DNA of 64,000 nt. Source: Glycomyces xiaoerkulensis. GTDB lineage: Bacteria > Actinomycetota > Actinomycetes > Mycobacteriales > Micromonosporaceae. A program made the translations under genes and the position numbers. The notes under the pieces are model-generated. The model was not told where the DNA came from and made no database searches. It worked only from the letters and a program-made list of their open reading frames with translations. How positions within the stretch are numbered: the first letter of the stretch is position 1; each line of letters opens with the position of its first letter. Location of the stretch: NCBI RefSeq assembly GCF_002798405.1, contig NZ_PGGV01000038.1, positions 62,001-126,000 on the forward strand. The letters are read 5' to 3'. This document shows, in pieces, positions 18,716 through 27,538 of this stretch.

Positions 18716-19887
18716 ACCGGCTGGACTCCCTACGCTCGCTGCCGATCACCGGGCGGGGCGTGGGGCTGGCCGCCGCCGCGGTCGCCCTCGCAACGGCCGG
18801 CTGGAGCTGGGGCTACCCCGAACTGGTCGCCTTCGGCACCGCGGCCGGGACCGCCTGCGTCGCCGCCGTCTCGGTCATCGCCGCCAAGCCGCGCCTGGAG
18901 GTCGACCGCGGCCTCGCGCCCGACCGCGTCTCGGTCGGCGATTCGGCGACGGTCGCCCTGGAAGTGCGCAACACCGGGCGCTGGCGCTCGGTCAACGCGC
19001 GCGCCGTCGACGTCTACGGCGGGCCCACCCACGCCGCCAGGCGGGTCGCCGTGCCGCTGTCGCGCCTGCGCCCCGGCCGGACGGCGAACGCCTCCTACCC
19101 GATCCCGACCGAGCGGCGCGGCATCGTCGACGTCGGCCCGCTCGGCATCGGCAAGCGCGACCTCCTCGGCCTGGCCGCCACCGCCGGATCCTTCGGCCCC
19201 GCCTCCCGGCTGTGGGTCCACCCGCGGCTGTGGACCCTCGCCCGCACCCCCGACGGCCTCGCCCGCTCCCTAGAAGGCACCGCCGACAAGGTCGAGCAGG
19301 GGTCGCTGACGTTCCACTCCCTGCGGGAGTACGTCGTCGGCGACGAGCTGCGCCACGTCCATTGGCGGACCTCGGCGCGCATCGGCCAGCTCATGGTCAA
19401 AGAGCACGTCGACACCTCGGTGCCGACGGTCGCGATCGCGCTCGACGACCGCCCCGAAGGCTGGCCCGACCCCGATTCCTTCGAGACCGCCTGCGAGGCC
19501 GCCTACTCGGTCCTGACCGCCTGCTTCCGCGCCGAATACCACGCGGCCCTGGTCACCGCCTCCGGCAGCGCCATCTCCGGGGCGGGCCGCGACGCCTACG
19601 GCGACCAGTTGGCCGAGCTCGAGTGCGACGCGACCGACTCGCTCGACGCCTTCATCGCGCGTCTCCAGGGAGGCCGCTTCGGCGACACCCTCGTCTGGAT
19701 CACGGGGGTCGAACCGCCGACCGCCCGACTGGCCGCCCTCAAACGGGCCTATCCGGTCGTCGTCGCCGTCCACCTCGCCCCCGACCTGGACTCCTCCGCC
19801 ACCCTCCAGGGCGGCCTGCCCTTCCTCCGCGCCGCGAACGGCGAGCAGTTCGCCTCGGCCTGGGACGGCGGTGGCGCCTCCCTATGA
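18712..19887 (+). CDS. DUF58 membrane protein, MoxR partner
   Basis: A 391-residue protein with two N-terminal hydrophobic helices (about 15-60), a beta-rich middle and a DUF58/vWA-like C-terminal domain. The signature SLREYVVGDELRHVHWRTSA lies near residue 203. The ATG at 18712 overlaps the moxR stop (ATGA), and the gene overlaps the transglutaminase-like gene by four bases. A much longer open frame upstream lies antiparallel to moxR codon structure and is rejected. The conserved pairing indicates a physical partner of the ATPase. Confidence 0.87.
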   Translation: MNRLDSLRSLPITGRGVGLAAAAVALATAGWSWGYPELVAFGTAAGTACVAAVSVIAAKPRLEVDRGLAPDRVSVGDSATVALEVRNTGRWRSVNARAVDVYGGPTHAARRVAVPLSRLRPGRTANASYPIPTERRGIVDVGPLGIGKRDLLGLAATAGSFGPASRLWVHPRLWTLARTPDGLARSLEGTADKVEQGSLTFHSLREYVVGDELRHVHWRTSARIGQLMVKEHVDTSVPTVAIALDDRPEGWPDPDSFETACEAAYSVLTACFRAEYHAALVTASGSAISGAGRDAYGDQLAELECDATDSLDAFIARLQGGRFGDTLVWITGVEPPTARLAALKRAYPVVVAVHLAPDLDSSATLQGGLPFLRAANGEQFASAWDGGGASL

Positions 19888-22010
19888 GACCCACCCGCTA
19901 CCGGATCCGCGTCGCCGCCGTCGCCGCCAGCCTGACGCTGCTGAGCGCGCTGGCGGGGTCCGTCGCCGCCCGCGTTTACCACGGCCCGACCCTCACCGCG
20001 CTCGTCGCCGGTGCCGCCCTGGCCGCCTTCGGGATCGGGTTCGCGCTGCGCAACCGGCCCACCTGGCTCGCCGGGACCGCCTCCACCTGGGGCCTGGCCG
20101 CCTACCTGGTCGGCGCGTTCGTCCTCACCGCCGACGGAACCCGGCCGCTGCCCCAGATGGTCGTCGACTCGGTCGTCAACGCCGTCCCGCGCACGCTGAC
20201 CGCGCTCATTCCCGTCGAGCCCGCCCCCGACACGGTCGGCGTCCCGATCTTCCTGACCTGGATCGCCGCGGGTCTGGCCTGCGAATTCGCGATCCGGTAC
20301 GGCCGCACCCTCCTCGGGTGCCTGCCGCCGACGCTGCTGTACGCGGCCGGGCTGTACCTGGTCGGCCCCAACGCCGGCCCCGTCATCGCGGTCGCCGTCG
20401 CCTACTGCCTCCTGGCCGGGGCCGCGCTGGCGGTCACCTCGGCGCCGCCGAGCAAGCGCCCGGACCGCGACGCCGAGGTCGACGGCGGCCCGGCGAAGCC
20501 CAAGGCGACCGTCCTCGGCTCGATCGTCGGGGCGGCGGTCCTGCTGGTCGCCGTCGCCGCGCTCGCCCCGCTCGCGCTCGGTCTGGTCGAGTCCAGCCCC
20601 GACGACCCGCGTGAGCTGGTCGAGCCGCCGCAGCTCACCGACATCGACATCAACCCGCTCTCGCGCATCGCCGAATGGGCCAAGCGGCCCGACCAGGAGC
20701 TGTTCCGCGCCCGGCTCGACGGCGACGCCTGGATGCGGCTGGCCGTGCTCACCGAGTACGACGGCGTCACCTGGCAGGCCGGCGGCGACTTCCGCACCGC
20801 CGGCTCGGTGCTGCCGGCCTCGGGCGACGGCGATTTCACCGCCGAGGTGGAGATCATCGAACTGGGCGGCAAGCTGGTCCCGGCCGTGGCCGACCCCGCC
20901 ACCGTCTCCGACCTCCCGGTCGCGATCAACCTGCACACCCGCTGCCTGCTCACCCCCGACGGGCTGGCGACCGGCGACCGCTACAGCGTCGGCTCCGACC
21001 CGCTCACCGTCGACACCGAGGCCGCCGCCGGCGCCCGCCCGGATCTGTCCGAGCCGGTCAGCGTCGCGATACCGCCGAACACGCCGGAGATCATGACGAT
21101 GATCGCCGAGTACATCACCGCCACCTACGACACGCCGCACGAGCGCGCCGAGGGACTGGCCGCCTTCCTGTCCGAGCACTACGCCTTCGATCCGGAGGCC
21201 GGAGCCGGCCACGACTACCCGACGCTCGAGTACTTCCTGGAGGCGCCGCTGGAGGCCGGCGGCCAGCGCGGCACCAGCGAGCACTTCGCCGCCGCGTACG
21301 CGATGATCGGCCGGCTGGTCGGACTGCCGACCCGCGTCGTGATCGGTTTCGAGGTCCCCGGTGGGGAGTCGACGGTCACCGCCGGCCAGGGCCTGGCCTG
21401 GCCCGAGGTCTCCTTCGACGGGGTCGGCTGGGTCCGCTTCGACCCCATGCCGGTCGACGGCGCGACGCCGGTGCCGCCGCAGGAGACCCTGGAGCAGTTG
21501 GAGGAGTCGGAGGAGCCGACCGATGACGGCGGCGGCGACGACGGCGCCGAAGACTACAACGACCCGGCGCTCGAGGACGACGACGGCGACTTCGACGGCG
21601 AATCGGACCTCGAGGACGGCCGCATCCCGTGGTGGGCGTGGTGGGCGCTGGCGGCTTCGGTCCTCGCCTCGGTGCCGTTGGTGTCCAAGGCGCGCCGGCG
21701 GCTGCGGCGGCGCCGGCGGCTGCGGAGGGGGACGCCGGCGCAGCGGGTGGCCGGGGCGTGGGCCGAGGTGCTCGACGCCGCGGCCCGTGCCGGGGTCAAA
21801 GTGGGGGCGTGCGCCAACGCCGAGGAGGCCGCCGATCGGGTCGCGGCGTTGGAGGCCGACATCGCGGGGCTTCCGGCATTGGTGAACCGGGCGGCGTTCG
21901 CGCCCGGGTCGGTGGGGGAGGACGACGCGGAGGCGGCCGCGGGGATCGCGCTGTCGTTCGAAAGGCGAGTGAGAGCACGGGTGCGGCGGTGGAAGAGGGT
22001 CTTGACTTGA
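19884..22010 (+). CDS. Transglutaminase-like membrane protein lacking catalytic residues
   Basis: A 708-residue protein with about six N-terminal helices (residues 10-235), an external transglutaminase-like domain (about 395-525), an acidic linker (535-580), another helix and a basic cytoplasmic tail. It aligns with TgpA/DUF3488 proteins, but where active enzymes have G-x-C-E-H it reads GTSEHF (S465), and where they have HAW it reads LAW (L504); only the Asp of FDPMP (D520) remains. It is therefore probably not a Cys transglutaminase. The start overlaps DUF58 by four bases (ATGA). Confidence 0.82.
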   Translation: MRPTRYRIRVAAVAASLTLLSALAGSVAARVYHGPTLTALVAGAALAAFGIGFALRNRPTWLAGTASTWGLAAYLVGAFVLTADGTRPLPQMVVDSVVNAVPRTLTALIPVEPAPDTVGVPIFLTWIAAGLACEFAIRYGRTLLGCLPPTLLYAAGLYLVGPNAGPVIAVAVAYCLLAGAALAVTSAPPSKRPDRDAEVDGGPAKPKATVLGSIVGAAVLLVAVAALAPLALGLVESSPDDPRELVEPPQLTDIDINPLSRIAEWAKRPDQELFRARLDGDAWMRLAVLTEYDGVTWQAGGDFRTAGSVLPASGDGDFTAEVEIIELGGKLVPAVADPATVSDLPVAINLHTRCLLTPDGLATGDRYSVGSDPLTVDTEAAAGARPDLSEPVSVAIPPNTPEIMTMIAEYITATYDTPHERAEGLAAFLSEHYAFDPEAGAGHDYPTLEYFLEAPLEAGGQRGTSEHFAAAYAMIGRLVGLPTRVVIGFEVPGGESTVTAGQGLAWPEVSFDGVGWVRFDPMPVDGATPVPPQETLEQLEESEEPTDDGGGDDGAEDYNDPALEDDDGDFDGESDLEDGRIPWWAWWALAASVLASVPLVSKARRRLRRRRRLRRGTPAQRVAGAWAEVLDAAARAGVKVGACANAEEAADRVAALEADIAGLPALVNRAAFAPGSVGEDDAEAAAGIALSFERRVRARVRRWKRVLT

Positions 22011-22043
22011 CGACTGCGCGCCAGTGACCGGAATGCCAACGGA

Positions 22044-22057
22044 ATGTAACGTTACAT
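22044..22057. promoter_or_regulatory. Perfect palindrome ATGTAACGTTACAT
   Basis: A perfect 14-base palindrome with an AACGTT core lies 33 bases after the transglutaminase-like stop and 47 bases before the DivIVA-type gene. It looks like a dimeric repressor or activator site (LacI-like core). The next gene has CAGACT (22091-22096) seven bases before its ATG. Confidence 0.5.
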
Positions 22058-22103
22058 GTGGCCCGACACGTCTGGGTGCTGAAGACCTGGCAGACTGTGA
22101 TGC

Positions 22104-22316
22104 ATGGAGAACCCCTTCTTCTCTGTCCGGTTGCGCGGATACGACCGAGGCCAAGTCGACCGAGCGGTCGCTCGCATTCGCAAGGCTATGGAGGTCGGCG
22201 CACCCCCGCACCCCGACTCGCTCGACAATCTCGGCTTCCAGATGACCTTGCGCGGATACGACACCGGGGAGGTGGACGAGTACTTCACCGAAGTCGCCCG
22301 TTCGCTTCGCAGTTGA
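22104..22316 (+). CDS. Mini DivIVA-type protein with two repeats
   Basis: A 70-residue protein made of two copies of the DivIVA-type N-terminal motif: VRLRGYDRGQVDRAVARI (8-25) and MTLRGYDTGEVDEYFTEV (47-64). In DivIVA/Wag31 this motif directs pole or septum binding. There is no coiled-coil tail, so it cannot oligomerise like full-length DivIVA. A CAGACT box seven bases before the ATG suggests a leaderless start. The function is unknown; an adaptor at growing poles is inference from the motif. Confidence 0.72.
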   Translation: MENPFFSVRLRGYDRGQVDRAVARIRKAMEVGAPPHPDSLDNLGFQMTLRGYDTGEVDEYFTEVARSLRS

Positions 22317-22354
22317 CCCCGCCCCCGTCTCCATTGAGCGGCTAGGCTGGTGGG

Positions 22355-22855
22355 GTGACCGCTCAGGACCCTTACCGACCCCAGATGCAGCCCCCGCCGC
22401 CTCAGCCCGCCTACGGCGGCCCCCAGCCGTACCCGCAGCAGCAGCCCTTCCCTCCGGGACCGGGGTACGCGCTGCACTCGGTCCAGTGGCCGCAGGCGGC
22501 GTTCCACCAGGGCCCGCCCACGATCGACGGCTTCCCGCTGGCGCAGCCGCGGCTCAAGCCGATCCCGTCGGGTCCGGCGATCGGGTCGCTGGTGGCCGGC
22601 ATCGGCGGGACGCTGGGAGCGCTGCCGGGTCTGCTGTTCGCGGCCCTCAGCCCGTGGGCGGGCTTGACGTTCTTCACGCTCGCGGCGCTGCTCGGCGGCG
22701 GGTCGATCCTGCTGGCGGTGTACTCGAAGCGGCAGATCCGGTCCGCCGGCGGCGGGATCTCGGGCCGGGGGGTGGCCACGTCCGGCCTGATCCTCGGCAT
22801 CGTGGCGGCTGTGCTGGCGGGGCTGGCGCTGCTGATCGCCCTGCTCACGCTCTGA
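22355..22855 (+). CDS. Proline-rich two-helix membrane protein (DUF4190-like)
   Basis: A 166-residue protein with a proline/glutamine-rich cytoplasmic N terminus (residues 1-65) and two long hydrophobic helices (about 74-122 and 139-164) separated by a basic loop, the layout of DUF4190 proteins. The start is GTG, with TAGGCT (22343-22348) exactly six bases before it and no Shine-Dalgarno, so the mRNA is probably leaderless. No enzymatic motif is visible. Family assignment is moderate; function is unknown. Confidence 0.7.
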   Translation: MTAQDPYRPQMQPPPPQPAYGGPQPYPQQQPFPPGPGYALHSVQWPQAAFHQGPPTIDGFPLAQPRLKPIPSGPAIGSLVAGIGGTLGALPGLLFAALSPWAGLTFFTLAALLGGGSILLAVYSKRQIRSAGGGISGRGVATSGLILGIVAAVLAGLALLIALLTL

Positions 22856-22955
22856 GGCGGGCGCGCGGTGCGGCGGTCGGGCCGCCGCGATCCGGGGACG
22901 TCCGTGATTCCGCGGAACAAATGCCTCTAAGTTGGACCGAAAGTATGATGCCGGC

Positions 22956-23369
22956 ATGGAAGCTGAGGAACGAGCGGCCGTGATCGACGGGCTGGCGCTG
23001 ACCTACCTGCCCGATGGGCTGGGCTCGGCGTCGGATTTCGAGTTCGAGTGGGGCGGGGTCGCCTTCATGCAGCGGGTGTGGGAGGCCGAGGTCGAACCGG
23101 GCGTGTGGCGGGTCGACCTGCAGGTCCAGGTGATGCGCGGGGACCGGCTGGCCGACCGGGAGGCGCTGCGCGGGTTCTGGGTCGAGTACCACGAGAAGGA
23201 CGGCGACTGGTCGGGCGAGCCGTTCGGCGACGACGGCTTCGCGGGCCCGCGCGAGGTGGCGCTGCTCATCGAGCCCGGCCTGGCCGCGGAGGTGCGCGAC
23301 CCGTTCGAGCGCCGGGGTATGGACGAGATCGAGCGGACGGCCCGGGGACTGCGCCTGATCGAGTTGTGA
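22956..23369 (+). CDS. Uncharacterised 137-residue protein
   Basis: A soluble, acidic protein with no recognised domain, signal or membrane helix. It alternates amphipathic strands and Trp/Phe-rich segments (FEFEWGGVAFMQRVWEAEV), suggesting a small alpha/beta fold. The ATG at 22956 is chosen because TATGAT (22944-22949) lies exactly six bases before it; an in-frame codon at 22932 would sit upstream of that promoter. It is convergent with the sugar kinase, stops seven bases apart. No function is assigned. Confidence 0.6.
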   Translation: MEAEERAAVIDGLALTYLPDGLGSASDFEFEWGGVAFMQRVWEAEVEPGVWRVDLQVQVMRGDRLADREALRGFWVEYHEKDGDWSGEPFGDDGFAGPREVALLIEPGLAAEVRDPFERRGMDEIERTARGLRLIEL

Positions 23370-23376
23370 CCGCCGG

Positions 23377-24294
23377 TCAGCGCAGCTCCGAGCGCCGGGG
23401 CGGGTTCGCCCCCGCGCGGGAGCAGGTGATCGCGGCGACCTCGGAGGCGAACTCGACCGCCGCCGCGGCCTCGGCGCCGCTGAGGCGGTCCAGGCCCTCG
23501 GGGGCGAGCCGGCCGGCGCGGCCGAGCCAGTCGAGCAGGGCGCCGCTGAAGGAGTCGCCGGCCCCGACGGTGTCGGCCATGCGGGCCGGACGCGCCGGTA
23601 CCGCGATCTCCTCGTCGGCGCACCACACGAGCGAGCCCTCGGCGCCGCGGGTGACGACCACCAGCTTCCGTCCGGCCCGCATCCAGCCGCGCGCCAGTTC
23701 GGCCGGGTCGGTGCCGGGCCAGATCCACGCCAGGTCCTCGTCCGAGACCTTCACGATCGAGCTGAAGTCGAGCCAGCGGGTCAGGCGGAGCCGGTACGAC
23801 TCCCGGTCCCCCAGGAGCGCGGAGCGCACGTTCGGGTCCAGGCTCACCGTGGTCGAACCGCTCAGCCCGTCGAGCCAGTGTTCGACCACCGGTCCGCCCG
23901 GGTCGAGCGCCAGGCCGAGCGAGCCGGCGTGCACGGCCTCGAGCTCGGGGGCCGCGGGCAGTTCGCCGGCGGTCCACTGCCAGTCGGCGGTGCCGTTCAC
24001 GTGGAATGAGTATTCGGCCCCGCCTTCGGGTCCGACCGAGACGATGGCCAGGCTGCTCGGTTCGGCGGCGGTCACGGCCCAGTGCAAGTCGACGCCCGAG
24101 CCGGCCAAGTGCTCCCTCAGCAGCCGCCCGAACGCGTCGGACGACAGCCTCCCCAGGAAGGCGACGTCGGATTCCAAGCGGCCCAAGGTGAGCGCGACGT
24201 TCATCGGGCTGCCGCCGGGGTGGGCGACGGGGCGGCGGGGGTCGGCGGCGGGCACTTCGAGGTCGATCAGGGCCTCACCGATCACACCGATCAT
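23377..24294 (-). CDS. PfkB-family carbohydrate kinase
   Basis: A 305-residue ribokinase-superfamily sugar kinase, probably fructokinase-like. The N terminus begins VIGEALIDLE with the substrate motif GGSPMNVALTLGRL near residues 27-40; the C-terminal anion-hole and catalytic motif is DTVGAGDSFSGALLDWLG. ATP-dependent phosphorylation of a hexose is inferred. The ATG at 24294 has a GGGAAAGG Shine-Dalgarno; a longer open frame to 24699 is antisense to the next gene and rejected. No transporter or isomerase gene is adjacent to fix the substrate. Confidence 0.88.
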   Translation of the reverse strand: MIGVIGEALIDLEVPAADPRRPVAHPGGSPMNVALTLGRLESDVAFLGRLSSDAFGRLLREHLAGSGVDLHWAVTAAEPSSLAIVSVGPEGGAEYSFHVNGTADWQWTAGELPAAPELEAVHAGSLGLALDPGGPVVEHWLDGLSGSTTVSLDPNVRSALLGDRESYRLRLTRWLDFSSIVKVSDEDLAWIWPGTDPAELARGWMRAGRKLVVVTRGAEGSLVWCADEEIAVPARPARMADTVGAGDSFSGALLDWLGRAGRLAPEGLDRLSGAEAAAAVEFASEVAAITCSRAGANPPRRSELR

Positions 24295-24406
24295 GCGCAC
24301 CAACCTTTCCCGGTTCCGGACAACGCGAACATCGTATTCGCCCGCACGCCCGCCCCGGCCGACGGCCCCATGAGCGGCACGCGGCGGCTGTGGGACCATC
24401 GCACAG

Positions 24407-27400
24407 GTGCGATTCCATGCCGATCTGCATATCCACTCCAAGTACTCCCGCGCCTGCAGCAAGGACTGCGACCTCGAACATCTGGCGTGGTGGGCCCGGC
24501 GCAAGGGCATCACCCTGGTGGGCACCGGCGACTTCACCCACCCGGCCTGGTACGACCACCTGCGCGAGAGCCTCGTGCCGGCCGAGCCCGGCCTGTTCCG
24601 GCTGCGCGAGGACCTCGACGCCGACATCGTCCGCCGCCTCCCGCCGAACCTGGCCGAGCGTCCCGTGCGGTTCATGCTGTCGGTCGAGATCTCCACCATC
24701 TACAAGCACGGCGACCGCACCCGGAAGATCCACCACCTGATCTACATGCCCGATCTGGACTCGGCGGCCGAGTTCAACCGCCGGCTCGCCAAGATCGGCA
24801 ACATCGCCTCCGACGGCCGGCCCATCCTGGGCCTGGACTCGCGGGACCTGCTGGAGATCGCGCTCGAGAGCGGCGCAGGCGGCTACCTGGTCCCCGCGCA
24901 CGTGTGGACGCCCTGGTTCGCCGTGCTCGGTTCGAAGGCCGGGTTCGACCGGATCGAGGACTGCTACCGCGACCTGTCCGACCACATCTTCGCGCTGGAG
25001 ACCGGCCTGTCGAGCGACCCGGCGATGAACTGGCGGGTGTCCGGTCTCGACCGGTATCGGCTGGTGAGCAATTCGGACGCCCACTCGCCGCCGATGCTGG
25101 GCCGGGAGACGACGCTGTTCGACACCGACCTGGACTACTACGCGATCCGGCGCGCGCTGGAGACCGGCGCCGGCCACGCCGGTTCGGTGGAGTTCTTCCC
25201 CGAGGAGGGCAAGTACCACGTCGACGGCCACCGCAAGTGCGGGATGCGCTTGGAGCCGAACGAGACCCGCGGGCTCGGAGGCAGGTGCCCCGAGTGCGGC
25301 AAGCCGGTCACGGTCGGCGTGCTCAGCCGCGTAGAGGACCTCGCCGACCGCCCCGAGGGCGCCCGCGCCGACGGCGCGGCGGACTTCAAGAGCCTGGTGC
25401 CGCTGCCGGAGATCGTCAGCGAGATCGTAGGCACCGGCCCGAAGAGCAAGAAGGTCCGCACCGAGATCGACCGGCTCACCGCCGGGCTCGGCCCGGAACT
25501 GTCGATCCTGGAGGACGCGCCGGTCGACGAGGTGAAGTCGCACTCGCCGCTGCTGGCCGAGGCGGTCGCGCGCCTGCGCGACGGCAAGGTGATCCGCGAG
25601 GCCGGCTACGACGGCGAATACGGCACCGTCCGGATGTTCGAGCCCGGCGAGGTCGCGACGCTGGGCGCCGTGAGCGTCCCCGCCCTGTTCGACGTCGAAC
25701 CGGCCCGGCCCGCAGCCAAGACAGCACCGCGACCGAGAGCCGCTCCCGCCGCGCCCGCCCCGGCGGTGCCGGCCCAGCGGGCCCCGGCCCCGGAACCGAC
25801 CGGATCCCCATTGGACGGGCTCGACCCCGACCAGCGCGCCGCCGCCGAGACGCCGTCCGGTCCGCTGCTCATCGTCGCCGGACCCGGTACCGGCAAGACC
25901 CGCACCCTCACCCACCGCATCGCCCACGCGGTGTCGACCGGAGCGGCCGACCCCGACCGGTGCCTGGCGATCACCTTCACCCGCCGCGCCGCCGAGGAGA
26001 TGGCCGAGCGGCTGGACGCGCTCATGAGCGACCGCACCGGACGCCCGACCGTCGCCACCTTCCACTCCCTCGGCGTCCGCCTACTCCGCGAACAGCACCG
26101 GCCCGCCGGGCTCGCCGCCGACTTCGGCATCGCGGCCGCCGACCGCGCGGCCGGGATCGCCGAGGAGGCCGCCGGAGACCGCAAGCTCGCCGCGAAGGTC
26201 CTGGCCCACCGGTCCCGGCCCGCGGGCGAGGCGCCCGAACCGGACCTGGCCGCCGCGCTCGAGCGCTACGCCGCCCGCCTGCGCGAGCTCGACCTGGTCG
26301 ACTTCGCCGACCTCGTGGCGCTCCCGCCGCGACTGCTCGAGGCCGATCCGGACCTGGCCGCGCACTACCGCGACCGGTACCGCTGGATCGCCGTGGACGA
26401 GTACCAGGACGTCGACGAGCAGCAGTACCGGCTGCTGCGCGCGCTGGCACCCCCGGACGGCGACATCACCGCCATCGGCGACCCCGACCAGGCCATCTAC
26501 CGCTTCCGCGGCGCCGACGTGGGATTCTTCCTGCGGTTCCGGCGGGACTTCCCGGCCGCCCGCACCGTCGAGCTGACCCGCAACTACCGCTCGGGGGCGA
26601 GCATCGTCGCCGGTGCCCTCCAGGTGGTCGAGCCGACCACGCTCGTCCCCGGCCGGGAACTGCGCCCGTTCGGCGGCCACGGCGAGCACCGCATCGAGTC
26701 GTACCGGGCCGCGAGCGAGGTCGACGAGGCGTCGTTCATCGCCCGCCGCATCGACCAGTTGATAGGCGGCACCTCGATGAACTCGTTCGACTCCGGCCGG
26801 GTGCTCGACGACGACTCCGGCGGGCTCGGCCTGTCCGACTTCGCCGTGCTCTACCGCACCGACCGCCAGGCGCAGGCGATCATGGCCGCCCTCGACCGCG
26901 CCGGACTGCCGTTCCAGAAACGCTCGCACGACCGCCTCGCCGACCGACCCGGGGTGCGGGAGCTGCTGGACGAGCTCGCCCTCGTTCCCGCCGACGGCCC
27001 GGCCGGCCCCACCGTCGCCGACCGCCTGCGCCGCGCGGCCGAGACCGTCCTGTCCCGCACCGGCGACGCCGAAGCCGAGACCGGTATCCGCACCGCCGCC
27101 GAGCTGCTCAAGCCTCCGGCCGAACGCTGCGGCGACGACCTCGAGCGCTTCCGGACCGAGCTCGTGCTGGGCCTCGAAGTGGACACGCTCGATCCCCGCG
27201 CCGACCGGATCTCGCTGCTGACCCTGCACGCCTCGAAGGGCCTGGAGTTCCCGGTCGTGTTCATCGCCGGCTGCGAGGACGGCCTGCTGCCGCTCCGCCA
27301 CCCCGGCGAGGACCTCGACGACGAGGCCGTCGCCGAGGAGCGGCGCCTGCTGTTCGTCGGCATGACCCGCGCCCAGCGGCACCTGTGCCTGACCCACGCC

Positions 27401-27538
27401 GCCAAGCGGTCCCGGCGGGGCGTCGAGACCGCCGCGGCCCGCTCGCCGTTCCTGGCCGAACTGAGCCCGGCGGTCCACCGGCGCCACGAATCCGAACCGA
27501 AGCGCCGCAAGCCCCATTACCAGCCCAAACTCATCTAG
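24407..27538 (+). CDS. Endonuclease Q-like PHP nuclease fused to UvrD-type helicase
   Basis: A 1043-residue two-part protein. Residues 1-430 match the EndoQ/YqxK family: PHP motif DLHIHSKYSRACSKD (H8, H10), GTGDFTHPAW (D42), E94, H110, H165, D224 and H226, then a zinc finger with H275, C278, C294 and C297. EndoQ enzymes nick DNA 5' of deaminated bases. A Pro/Ala linker (430-465) joins an SF1 helicase: GPGTGKT (492-498), DEYQD, a GDPDQAIYRFRGAD motif, and TLHASKGLEF with MTRAQ near the end. A fused nick-and-unwind repair enzyme is the obvious reading. The GTG start at 24407 immediately precedes the PHP motif. Confidence 0.88.
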   Translation: MRFHADLHIHSKYSRACSKDCDLEHLAWWARRKGITLVGTGDFTHPAWYDHLRESLVPAEPGLFRLREDLDADIVRRLPPNLAERPVRFMLSVEISTIYKHGDRTRKIHHLIYMPDLDSAAEFNRRLAKIGNIASDGRPILGLDSRDLLEIALESGAGGYLVPAHVWTPWFAVLGSKAGFDRIEDCYRDLSDHIFALETGLSSDPAMNWRVSGLDRYRLVSNSDAHSPPMLGRETTLFDTDLDYYAIRRALETGAGHAGSVEFFPEEGKYHVDGHRKCGMRLEPNETRGLGGRCPECGKPVTVGVLSRVEDLADRPEGARADGAADFKSLVPLPEIVSEIVGTGPKSKKVRTEIDRLTAGLGPELSILEDAPVDEVKSHSPLLAEAVARLRDGKVIREAGYDGEYGTVRMFEPGEVATLGAVSVPALFDVEPARPAAKTAPRPRAAPAAPAPAVPAQRAPAPEPTGSPLDGLDPDQRAAAETPSGPLLIVAGPGTGKTRTLTHRIAHAVSTGAADPDRCLAITFTRRAAEEMAERLDALMSDRTGRPTVATFHSLGVRLLREQHRPAGLAADFGIAAADRAAGIAEEAAGDRKLAAKVLAHRSRPAGEAPEPDLAAALERYAARLRELDLVDFADLVALPPRLLEADPDLAAHYRDRYRWIAVDEYQDVDEQQYRLLRALAPPDGDITAIGDPDQAIYRFRGADVGFFLRFRRDFPAARTVELTRNYRSGASIVAGALQVVEPTTLVPGRELRPFGGHGEHRIESYRAASEVDEASFIARRIDQLIGGTSMNSFDSGRVLDDDSGGLGLSDFAVLYRTDRQAQAIMAALDRAGLPFQKRSHDRLADRPGVRELLDELALVPADGPAGPTVADRLRRAAETVLSRTGDAEAETGIRTAAELLKPPAERCGDDLERFRTELVLGLEVDTLDPRADRISLLTLHASKGLEFPVVFIAGCEDGLLPLRHPGEDLDDEAVAEERRLLFVGMTRAQRHLCLTHAAKRSRRGVETAAARSPFLAELSPAVHRRHESEPKRRKPHYQPKLI

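Noticed and set aside
19212-19883. Upstream extension of the transglutaminase-like frame
   Set aside because: Overlaps the DUF58 coding frame; translational coupling at 19884 fits better.
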